A stretch of DNA of 11,636 nucleotides, from the NCBI GenBank assembly GCA_024959975.1, contig JANXFM010000085.1, forward strand, positions 1-11,636. Reading direction: 5' to 3'. Under the pieces are notes generated by a model, which was given only the letters and a program-made list of their open reading frames with translations, searched no databases and was not told the origin of the DNA. This DNA is from Flavobacteriales bacterium (GTDB taxonomy: Bacteria > Bacteroidota > Bacteroidia > Flavobacteriales > UBA7430). Positions 5,999-11,636 of this stretch are shown here, piece after piece; position 1 is the stretch's first letter; every line of letters starts with the position of its first letter. The translations under genes were made by a program, and so were the position numbers.

Positions 5999-7681
5999 CT
6001 AAAATTTTGCCTTCACCTCAAACCGCATCAATTCTTTAGTTGTAGGATGATTAAATTCTATGGCTTCTGCATGTAAATGCAATCGATCGGATTTCCTACC
6101 ATAGAGATCATCTCCCAAAATGGCAGTATTTAAACCTTTAACGTGTGCCGAGTGTACCCGTAATTGGTGGGTACGTCCTGTGATGGGATAGAAGTAAACT
6201 TTAGTTTTATTATTAGATCTTTCGATCACTTCCCATTTTGTTTTGGCAGGTTTTCCATGCTCGTAGCAAACAAGTTGCCGGGGTCTGTCGTCCAAGTCAA
6301 CTCGGAGCGGCAGATCTATTATGCCTTCATCTTCTTCTATCAGTCCATCCAGTAGTGCTACATAGCGTTTTTTTACACTTCGCTTGATGAACTGTTTTTG
6401 TAGGTATTTATGCGTGTCTTTGGATTTTGCAATGATCATTAATCCTGAGGTCGACATATCCAAACGATGAACAATTAAAGGGCCTGTGGCTTTTGGGAAT
6501 TGCATTTTCATGCGTAGGTACACGGAGTCCTGAATTGTTTTCCCGGGTACAGATAAAAACTCTGCAGGTTTGTTGATAAGCAACAGCTCTTCATCTTCAT
6601 AGACAATTTCAATGTTTTTACCATCTGCCGGATTATTCAATAATGGATTTTCATCTAAATTCATACCCTGAAGCATATGCCCTAAAATTGGCTTGCATTT
6701 TCCCTGACAGGCAGGGTAGAAGAGTCTATGTTTTCTAATAGCTGATTTTGGTGATTCGCCCCACCAAAACTCTGCCATTGCTAAAGGTTTTAATTGATGC
6801 TCAAAAGCGTATTGCAGTAGTTTTGGTGCTGCACATTCTCCGGCTGCTGCAGGAGGTATACCCTGAGGTGTTTCTTTAAAGATATCGCACAAGCTTTTTT
6901 TATCACCGTTACTATTTAAAAAGTGATATTGGTCAAAAAGTTTTTTTTGTAAAGCATTCGAAATATTTTTGCGATGATCTTTTATGAATTCTATTTTGGA
7001 AATAATTTCTTCTAAGTCCGTTACTATTTTTTGTATTCGTTCTTCCCAATAAGTAATCCGTTTTTTAAGCTCGTTTTTTTGTTTTGTGCTTTCTTTTGCA
7101 AGACCTTCTTTAATGCGTAGGTATGCTGCAGGATCGAGTTTTTTTTCAGCATCTGCACGCTTTATTTTTCTCTTTTTTCGGCTTTCAATGATTACCCCTC
7201 TAAATTCTGATATGGATTTAACAGAAAGCTCTTTTTCTATTTCTAATGACTCTTTAAGCTCTTTAATTTTAGGATTCTTTTCGAGCGCTTCAATTTCATT
7301 AGTTAGTCGGTTCAGCTTTATTTCTTCCTGCTTGTAAAACCCATCTTCCTTAAGCATGTCGTAAACGGGAGGAACAAAAGATGAGAGATGATTGACTCCG
7401 GCTAACTTCCCGGAGAAGGCAGTTAGATAGCCAATTTTCTTCTGTTTGTTTTGGACCAATAGCACACCAAACATTTTTCCAACAGGATCTTTTTCATTTT
7501 CGGCAATACCGAAATTGTGTTGCCATTCAAGTTGTGTTTCAAGGTAATGTTGAAGCTCTTTTGCTGCCAGCAAGCATAAAGGATGTGGCTCGTAATAAAA
7601 AGGAAAGGTAAATCGCTCAGGCAATACATAAGAATCGGTAGATTCTTTAAATGATGTAAAGCAATTTTCCTGCAAGGGCAT
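5999..7681 (-). CDS. RluA-family pseudouridine synthase with long N-terminal extension
   Basis: Isomerises a uridine in RNA, probably rRNA or tRNA; the target cannot be read from the sequence. The catalytic domain (about 355-560) has HRLDMSTSGLMIIAKS (405-420) with catalytic Asp408, TGRTHQLRVHSAH (501-513) and GDDLYG (523-528). The 350 residues before it are not a typical S4 domain. They hold an N-terminal globular part (1-110), a Lys/Glu-rich probable coiled coil (about 115-250), and a conserved-looking segment with PPAAAGECAAPKLL (276-289), EFWWGESP (304-311) and YPACQGKCKPILGHML (322-337). Similar large proteins are annotated in Bacteroidota, but the role of this part is unknown to me. The ATG at 7681 is preferred over an in-frame TTG at 7723, which lies upstream of the likely transcription start. 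Total 560 aa. Confidence 0.92.
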   Translation of the reverse strand: MPLQENCFTSFKESTDSYVLPERFTFPFYYEPHPLCLLAAKELQHYLETQLEWQHNFGIAENEKDPVGKMFGVLLVQNKQKKIGYLTAFSGKLAGVNHLSSFVPPVYDMLKEDGFYKQEEIKLNRLTNEIEALEKNPKIKELKESLEIEKELSVKSISEFRGVIIESRKKRKIKRADAEKKLDPAAYLRIKEGLAKESTKQKNELKKRITYWEERIQKIVTDLEEIISKIEFIKDHRKNISNALQKKLFDQYHFLNSNGDKKSLCDIFKETPQGIPPAAAGECAAPKLLQYAFEHQLKPLAMAEFWWGESPKSAIRKHRLFYPACQGKCKPILGHMLQGMNLDENPLLNNPADGKNIEIVYEDEELLLINKPAEFLSVPGKTIQDSVYLRMKMQFPKATGPLIVHRLDMSTSGLMIIAKSKDTHKYLQKQFIKRSVKKRYVALLDGLIEEDEGIIDLPLRVDLDDRPRQLVCYEHGKPAKTKWEVIERSNNKTKVYFYPITGRTHQLRVHSAHVKGLNTAILGDDLYGRKSDRLHLHAEAIEFNHPTTKELMRFEVKAKF

Positions 7682-7712
7682 ATTCTTATCTTTTCTGTCT
7701 GATTTCAAGCGA

Positions 7713-7739
7713 CAAAAATACAAAGCTTTATTTTATCAA
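7713..7739 (-). promoter_or_regulatory. Promoter of the RluA-type gene
   Basis: TATTTTTG (7720-7713, minus strand) matches TAnnTTTG, and TTG (7739-7737) lies 16 bases upstream, slightly closer than usual. It overlaps the stop codon of the upstream VOC gene and predicts a leader of about 25 nt before the ATG at 7681. This supports the 7681 start over the TTG at 7723. Confidence 0.45.
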
Positions 7740-8150
7740 TGATGTACTGCCGGAATAGTAATTAAATTCCCATAGATCAGGAGTCACCAATTCAATAGAG
7801 TTTCCTGCAGGATCTCTAAAATAAATAGAGTAAGCTCCGTTTTCCCAACGTAGTTCTTTTTCAATTTTCACTTGAAGCTTATTCAAATGAGATTTCCATT
7901 TTTGAATTTCTGATTCAAGCATTGCAAAGGCTAAATGTCCATAGGATTCAGTTCCGTGTTGAGGAAGCGTATCTTGCTGTTTTGTGTGTTCTTTGTCGAA
8001 AATAAGAAGCATACTGTGTTCTAATTTGAAGAATATGTGATAAGAGTCTTTTGAATAGATTTCTAAGCCTAAAACTTCTGTGTAGAACTTTTCAGTTGAC
8101 TTTAGGTCTTCTGCATACAAAACGGATTCTAATATTGCTTTGGCATTCAT
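7728..8150 (-). CDS. VOC (glyoxalase/bleomycin-resistance fold) protein
   Basis: The 140-aa protein has two beta-alpha-beta-beta-beta halves, as single-chain VOC family members do. The first half carries LYAEDLKSTEKFYTEVLGLE (11-30) and the second GHLAFAM (71-77) and YFRDPAGNSIELVTP (110-124). Candidate metal ligands are Glu8, His72 and Glu120; the first position is more often His in this fold. Members include glyoxalase I, dioxygenases and antibiotic-binding proteins, and the sequence does not tell which reaction applies, if any. It lies between the carboxylase terminator and the RluA-type gene, with only a degenerate -7 match (8156-8163) upstream, so its promoter is unclear. Confidence 0.88.
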   Translation of the reverse strand: MNAKAILESVLYAEDLKSTEKFYTEVLGLEIYSKDSYHIFFKLEHSMLLIFDKEHTKQQDTLPQHGTESYGHLAFAMLESEIQKWKSHLNKLQVKIEKELRWENGAYSIYFRDPAGNSIELVTPDLWEFNYYSGSTSLIK

Positions 8151-8162
8151 AAACTTAAAGAT

Positions 8163-8191
8163 AAAAAAAAAGCCTCCGTTTCGGTGGCTTT
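8163..8191 (-). terminator. Rho-independent terminator of the carboxylase gene
   Basis: On the minus strand, AAAGCC-A-CCG and CGG-A-GGCTTT pair around a three-base loop with one internal mismatch, followed by a run of T residues (the A-run at about 8163-8171). It starts about 28 bp after the carboxyltransferase stop and lies just before the VOC start, separating the two transcripts. Confidence 0.8.
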
Positions 8192-8219
8192 AGGGTCATC
8201 TTAGGTGTTAATCGATAGA

Positions 8220-9848
8220 TTAAGTCTGTAAAACACCTACATTGTAAGCTTCTTTACTAGGAGCATGGTTGGCCATTTCAATACCCATAGAGATCACTTT
8301 ACGTGTTTCTAAAGGATCGATGATAGCATCTACCCACAAACGAGAAGCAGCATAATAAGGGCTCATTTGCTTCTTGTAGCGATCTGTAACTATCTTAAGC
8401 ATCTCAGCTTCTTTTTCAGGAGAAATTTCTTCTCCCTTAGCTTTTAAACTAGCTTTTTCAATCTGCAACAATACCTTAGCAGCCTGTGTTCCACCCATCA
8501 CAGCAATTTGTGCAGTAGGCCAGGCAACAATTAATCGTGGGTCGTAAGCTTTACCACACATGGCATAATTTCCGGCCCCGAATGAGTTTCCGGTGATGAT
8601 GGTGAATTTAGGAACTACAGAATTCGCCATAGCATTTACCATCTTGGCACCATCTTTAATAATTCCTCCATGTTCTGAGCGCGAACCCACCATAAATCCG
8701 GTAACGTCTTGTAAGAAGACTAAAGGGATCTTCTTTTGGTTGCAGTTCATGATAAAACGAGCAGCCTTGTCGGCAGAATCCGAATAAATAACGCCACCAA
8801 ATTGCATTTCACCTTTTTTAGACTTCACCACTTGTCTTTCGTTGGCAACAATACCTACGGCCCAACCGTCAATACGAGCGTGACCGCATATGATGCTTTG
8901 TCCAAATTTTTCTTTGTATTCTTCAAATTCAGACTGGTCAACTAGGCGAGAAATGATCTCACGCACTTTGTAAGGTTTGTCTCTTTTCTGAGGAATAATA
9001 CCGTAAATTTCTTCTTGCTTTTCTTTAGGCTTTGCCGGTTCAGTACGATTAAACCCAGCAGATTCATCGGCTCCGATCTTATCCATGATTTTACGAATAC
9101 GATCTAAGCAAGCTTTATCATCTTTAGCTTTAAAGTCGGTAACACCCGATATCTCGCAATGGGTCGTTGCTCCCCCCAGTGTTTCGTTATCTATTTCTTC
9201 ACCAATGGCTGCTTTAACTAAATAAGAACCGGCAAGAAAAATCGACCCTGTTTTATCAACAATAAGTGAGTCGTCACTCATGATAGGCAGATAAGCACCA
9301 CCAGCAACACAAGAACCCATAATCGCAGAAATTTGGGTGATTCCCATAGAGGACATACGTGCATTATTGCGAAAAATTCTTCCGAAATGTTCTTTGTCAG
9401 GGAATATTTCATCCTGAAGCGGAAGGAAAACACCAGCACTATCAACCAGGTAGATAATTGGCAATCGGTTTTCCATAGCAATTTCCTGAGCCCTCAGGTT
9501 CTTTTTTGCAGTAATGGGAAACCAGGCACCTGCTTTTACTGTGGCATCGTTGGCAACAATCACACATTGTTTATCGGCTACATAGCCAATTCCCATAACC
9601 ACACCTCCGGCAGGACAGCCACCATATTCTTCATACATGTCGTTGGCAACAAAAGCTCCCAACTCAAGGAAAGTCGTTTTCTTATCTATTAGGTAATCAA
9701 TACGCTCTCTGGCAGTAAGCTTACCCTTTTTATGCTCTTTTTCAATCTTCTCTTTTCCGCCACCTAAGTTGATCTTAGCCAACTTTCTCTTCATGTCGGT
9801 AATTTGAAGTTTCATTGCATCTTCATTCTTGTTAAAGTCGATATTCAT
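8220..9848 (-). CDS. Acyl-CoA carboxylase carboxyltransferase (beta) subunit, methylcrotonyl-CoA type
   Basis: Transfers the carboxyl group from carboxybiotin to an acyl-CoA. The 542 aa align along their length with my recollection of human MCC-beta: GKLTARERIDYLID (42-55), IANDATVKAGAWFP-like (97-111), QEIAMENRLPIIYLVDSAG (121-139), DKEHFGRIF (151-159), MGSCVAGGAYLP (177-188) with the first oxyanion-hole backbone, LGGATTHCEISGVTD (224-238), FLQDVTGFMVG (378-388), and GNSFGAGNYAMCGKAYDPR (420-438) with the second. Leucine breakdown is the likely pathway, but geranyl- or propionyl-CoA cannot be excluded. About a dozen extra residues at 337-350 (Lys/Gln-rich) are not in the human protein. No biotin carboxylase/biotin carrier subunit is adjacent, so it must be encoded elsewhere. 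The terminator at 8163-8191 ends the transcript. Confidence 0.9.
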   Translation of the reverse strand: MNIDFNKNEDAMKLQITDMKRKLAKINLGGGKEKIEKEHKKGKLTARERIDYLIDKKTTFLELGAFVANDMYEEYGGCPAGGVVMGIGYVADKQCVIVANDATVKAGAWFPITAKKNLRAQEIAMENRLPIIYLVDSAGVFLPLQDEIFPDKEHFGRIFRNNARMSSMGITQISAIMGSCVAGGAYLPIMSDDSLIVDKTGSIFLAGSYLVKAAIGEEIDNETLGGATTHCEISGVTDFKAKDDKACLDRIRKIMDKIGADESAGFNRTEPAKPKEKQEEIYGIIPQKRDKPYKVREIISRLVDQSEFEEYKEKFGQSIICGHARIDGWAVGIVANERQVVKSKKGEMQFGGVIYSDSADKAARFIMNCNQKKIPLVFLQDVTGFMVGSRSEHGGIIKDGAKMVNAMANSVVPKFTIITGNSFGAGNYAMCGKAYDPRLIVAWPTAQIAVMGGTQAAKVLLQIEKASLKAKGEEISPEKEAEMLKIVTDRYKKQMSPYYAASRLWVDAIIDPLETRKVISMGIEMANHAPSKEAYNVGVLQT

Positions 9849-9886
9849 GTAATAAAATTTTTATAAGAAAGTAAATATAGGGAAAT

Positions 9887-9925
9887 AGTAGGTTGGTATT
9901 TTGGTAGGTTAGTATTTTAGTAGGT
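9887..9925. repeat. 16-bp tandem repeat, 2.4 copies
   Basis: AGTAGGTTGGTATTTT (9887-9902), GGTAGGTTAGTATTTT (9903-9918) and AGTAGGT (9919-9925). Each unit can be read as two 7-nt units plus GG. It runs directly into the inverted repeat at 9925-9977, and a 15-bp piece (9892-9906) recurs with one change at 10489-10503, on the other side of msrB. Confidence 0.7.
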
Positions 9926-9977
9926 GTCACCCTGAGCTTGTTGAAGTTCGGCATCCTTCGACAGGCTCAGAGTGACA
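9925..9977. repeat. Interspersed inverted repeat, REP/MITE-like hairpin
   Basis: The arms 9925-9946 and 9956-9977 form a 22-bp stem with one C-A mismatch and two G-T pairs around a 9-nt loop. The arm motif (TCACCCTGAGC... and ...GGCTCAGAGTGACA) is one I recognise from repeated intergenic hairpins in many Bacteroidota and other genomes. A CATCCT/AGGATG pair (9952-9957, 9990-9995) suggests the element continues to about 9995 and could fold another way. No U-tract follows on either strand, so it is not an ordinary terminator. Confidence 0.75.
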
Positions 9978-10076
9978 ATTCCTTCGTTCAGGATGTACAC
10001 GCTTTTTAGCTAAGGTTTGACATAAGATTTAAATGATATTTAATTACGTATTTTTAGATATTAAATTACGCATCAA

Positions 10077-10454
10077 ATGAAAACAGATAAAGATTGGAAA
10101 GAGCAGTTAAGTCCCAAAGTTTATCATGTACTTAGAGAAAAAGGAACGGAGCGCGCGTTTACAGGTAAGTATGATAATCATTTTGAGAAAGGAGTTTATG
10201 CTTGTGCCGGTTGTGGTTCAGAATTGTTTGAGTCTGCTTCCAAATTTAATTCTCATTGTGGCTGGCCCGCTTTTGATGCTGCAAATGAAAGTAAGGTTCG
10301 TGAAGAGAAAGATATTTCACACGGAATGATCAGAGTAGAAATTTTATGTTCCAATTGTGGGGGGCATTTAGGGCATGTATTTACCGATGGCCCCACAAAA
10401 ACGGGTGTGCGTTATTGTGTAAATTCTTTATCACTTGATTTTAAAAAAAGTTAA
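10077..10454 (+). CDS. msrB: Peptide-methionine (R)-S-oxide reductase
   Basis: Repairs oxidised methionine (the R-sulfoxide) in proteins. The 125-aa single-domain protein has the structural zinc site Cys43-x2-Cys46 and Cys91-x2-Cys94, the substrate-binding HCGWPAF stretch (60-66), GHLGHVFTDGP (96-106), and catalytic Cys114 in RYCVNSLSLDF (112-122). Cys61 lies where many MsrB proteins have the resolving cysteine. The residue after GWPAF is Asp, where aromatic residues are common. The ATG at 10077 is preceded by an AT-rich leader; no exact TAnnTTTG is seen. Single gene, with repeat-rich spacers on both sides and no convincing terminator after it. No signal peptide, so cytoplasmic. Confidence 0.96.
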   Translation: MKTDKDWKEQLSPKVYHVLREKGTERAFTGKYDNHFEKGVYACAGCGSELFESASKFNSHCGWPAFDAANESKVREEKDISHGMIRVEILCSNCGGHLGHVFTDGPTKTGVRYCVNSLSLDFKKS

Positions 10455-10489
10455 AGGTTAAATCCCAAACAATAGCATCGGGATAAAAG

Positions 10490-10573
10490 TTGGTGTTTTG
10501 GTACTAGGTGTCAGGTGTTACAAGTGGATAATGGATAATTGAAAACTGAGAACTGCCAACTGAGAACCGGTTA
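10490..10573. repeat. Degenerate 7-nt-period array, 12 units
   Basis: From 10490 the sequence divides in one phase into twelve 7-base units that change gradually. Early units are TTGGTGT and TTTGGTA, then CTAGGTG and TCAGGTG, then TGGATAA twice, then TTGAAAA, CTGAGAA, CTGCCAA, CTGAGAA and CCGGTTA. Within it, 10544-10557 and 10558-10571 are a 14-bp direct repeat. It lies in the msrB-aconitase gap with no ORF of note. Confidence 0.55.
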
Positions 10574-10682
10574 TTGTTTGTGATTTTCGTTTTATGAGCT
10601 CCAAAAATTGTGGAATTCATTTTTAAATTCTTTCAGATTTAAATTAGAGTTTAACAGATTACTCTTTTTCGGTGGAATTTCT

Positions 10683-10690
10683 TAATTTTG
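10683..10690 (+). promoter_or_regulatory. -7 element for the aconitase gene
   Basis: TAATTTTG matches TAnnTTTG, 47 bp before the ATG at 10737, predicting a leader of about 40 nt. No clear TTG lies at the -33 distance. Confidence 0.4.
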
Positions 10691-10736
10691 CAAGCCCGAG
10701 AAGAAGATTCATATAAATTCAATTTAAACATTTTTC

Positions 10737-11636
10737 ATGGCTTTTGATATCGAAATGATCAAAAAGGTTTACGCTGCTTACCCTGAGCGCGTGGCTGCTG
10801 CGAGAGCAACAGTAAACAAACCTTTAACTTTAGCAGAAAAGATTTTGTACACACACCTTTGGGATGGTAAAGCTACAGAGGCATACACTCGTGGTGGTTC
10901 TTATGTAGATTTTGCTCCCGACCGTGTTGCTATGCAAGATGCAACGGCACAAATGGCTTTGTTGCAGTTTATGCAAGCTGGAAAAGATAAGGTTGCTGTA
11001 CCATCTACAGCTCACGCCGATCACTTAATTCAGGCGAGAATAGGTGCATCTAAAGACCTACAAGAGGGTATTAATAAGAATAATGAAGTTTTCAACTTCT
11101 TAAGTTCGGTTTGTGATAAATACGGTATTGGTTTCTGGAAACCTGGAGCCGGTATCATTCATCAGGTAGTTTTAGAAAATTATGCATTCCCTGGAGGGAT
11201 GATGATTGGTACGGATTCACATACAGTAAATGCCGGTGGATTAGGTATGGTTGCTGTTGGTGTTGGTGGTGCTGATGCTGTTGATGTGATGGCTGGTATG
11301 GCTTGGGAATTGAAATTTCCGAAACTTATTGGTGTTAAATTAACAGGTAAACTAAGCGGTTGGACCGCTCCTAAGGATGTGATCCTGAAGTTAGCTGGTA
11401 TCCTTACAGTAAAAGGTGGTACCGGATGTATTGTTGAATACTTTGGCGAAGGTGCTGAGAGTATGTCGGCTACCGGTAAAGGTACCATTTGTAATATGGG
11501 TGCTGAAATTGGAGCGACTACTTCAACTTTTGGTTACGACGATTCAATGAGACGCTACCTAAAAGCTACAGACAGAGCTGATGTGGTTGCATTGGCAGAT
11601 GAAGTAGCTGAACACTTAACAGGTGATGCTGAGGTT
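10737..11636 (+). CDS. Aconitate hydratase, mitochondrial type, 5' part
   Basis: TCA-cycle enzyme that interconverts citrate and isocitrate using a [4Fe-4S] cluster. The reading frame is open from the ATG (MAFDIEMIKKVYAAYPERV) to the window edge, giving 300 of an expected roughly 750 residues. Active-site residues known from mitochondrial aconitase appear at a constant offset of five: Gln67 (Q72), Asp95-His96 (D100-H101), His142 (H147), Asp160-Ser161-His162 (D165-S166-H167), and Asn253/Glu257 (N258/E262). The three cluster cysteines would lie beyond the edge. The pattern matches the mitochondrial type rather than AcnA/IRP1 or AcnB. The start begins just after an AT-rich leader, with a -7 element at 10683-10690. 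Confidence 0.95.
   Translation, partial: MAFDIEMIKKVYAAYPERVAAARATVNKPLTLAEKILYTHLWDGKATEAYTRGGSYVDFAPDRVAMQDATAQMALLQFMQAGKDKVAVPSTAHADHLIQARIGASKDLQEGINKNNEVFNFLSSVCDKYGIGFWKPGAGIIHQVVLENYAFPGGMMIGTDSHTVNAGGLGMVAVGVGGADAVDVMAGMAWELKFPKLIGVKLTGKLSGWTAPKDVILKLAGILTVKGGTGCIVEYFGEGAESMSATGKGTICNMGAEIGATTSTFGYDDSMRRYLKATDRADVVALADEVAEHLTGDAEV

Noticed and set aside
7086..7337. 83-aa Ser/Phe-rich rightward ORF
   Set aside because: The complement of the Lys/Glu coiled-coil codons of the RluA-type protein gives Phe/Leu/Ser, so it is a shadow.
7682..7723. Longer start (TTG) for the RluA-type gene
   Set aside because: The probable -7 element at 7713-7720 overlaps it, so transcription likely begins downstream of the TTG.
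9333..9692. 119-aa rightward ORF
   Set aside because: Antisense to the carboxyltransferase, with no recognisable domain.
10462..10484. Possible terminator after msrB (ATCCC/GGGAT)
   Set aside because: Only five base pairs around a 13-nt loop and no T-run follows.
10565..10572. 8-bp palindrome AACCGGTT
   Set aside because: Too short to stand apart from chance, and it lies within the 7-nt-period array.
10490..10573. CRISPR array
   Set aside because: Units are 7 bases with no spacers, and no cas gene is nearby.
11180..11488. 102-aa Pro/Ala/Ile-rich leftward ORF
   Set aside because: Entirely antisense to the clearly coding aconitase frame, and its composition is that of a reversed Gly/Val-rich frame.

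Overview
The window comes from an AT-rich member of the Bacteroidota, most likely a flavobacterium-like lineage; I cannot place it more finely. Three things point there. Several genes are preceded by the Bacteroidota sigma factor -7 element TAnnTTTG rather than a TATAAT box. Starts lack Shine-Dalgarno sequences and sit behind A-rich leaders. The gene content is also typical: ETF genes divergent from a lone pyruvate dehydrogenase E1-beta gene, a BFN-UVR nuclease-family protein, and a large RluA-type protein with an extra N-terminal region.

Layout. Positions 1-345 are non-coding and hold two near-identical terminators, with a perfect 16-bp palindrome and a short direct repeat between them. Positions 346-4623 form a leftward block: etfB, etfA, a BFN/UVR protein, a small secreted lipocalin-like protein that looks frameshifted, thyA, an unlisted 33-codon ORF, and folA. 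A roughly 300-bp divergent promoter region separates this block from the rightward E1-beta gene (4923-5903), which ends in a strong bidirectional hairpin terminator. Leftward genes follow: an RluA-type pseudouridine synthase (5999-7681), a VOC/glyoxalase-fold protein (7728-8150), and a methylcrotonyl-CoA-carboxylase-type carboxyltransferase subunit with its own terminator (8220-9848). Rightward genes close the window: msrB (10077-10454) and the first 300 codons of a mitochondrial-type aconitase (10737 to the edge). No tRNA, rRNA, CRISPR array, insertion sequence or phage gene was seen.

Functional picture. This is mostly core metabolism: electron transfer from acyl-CoA dehydrogenases (ETF), acetyl-CoA formation (PDH), branched-chain acyl-CoA carboxylation, the TCA cycle (aconitase), and the dTMP/tetrahydrofolate cycle. 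In that cycle ThyA makes dihydrofolate and FolA reduces it back, and the two genes are physically coupled through the 33-codon ORF. I found no obvious new defence or mobile system. The most novel-looking items are the coupled microprotein between thyA and folA, the degenerate 7-nt-period repeats in several intergenic gaps, the twin-terminator interval at the left edge, and the uncharacterised Cys-containing N-terminal region of the RluA-type protein.
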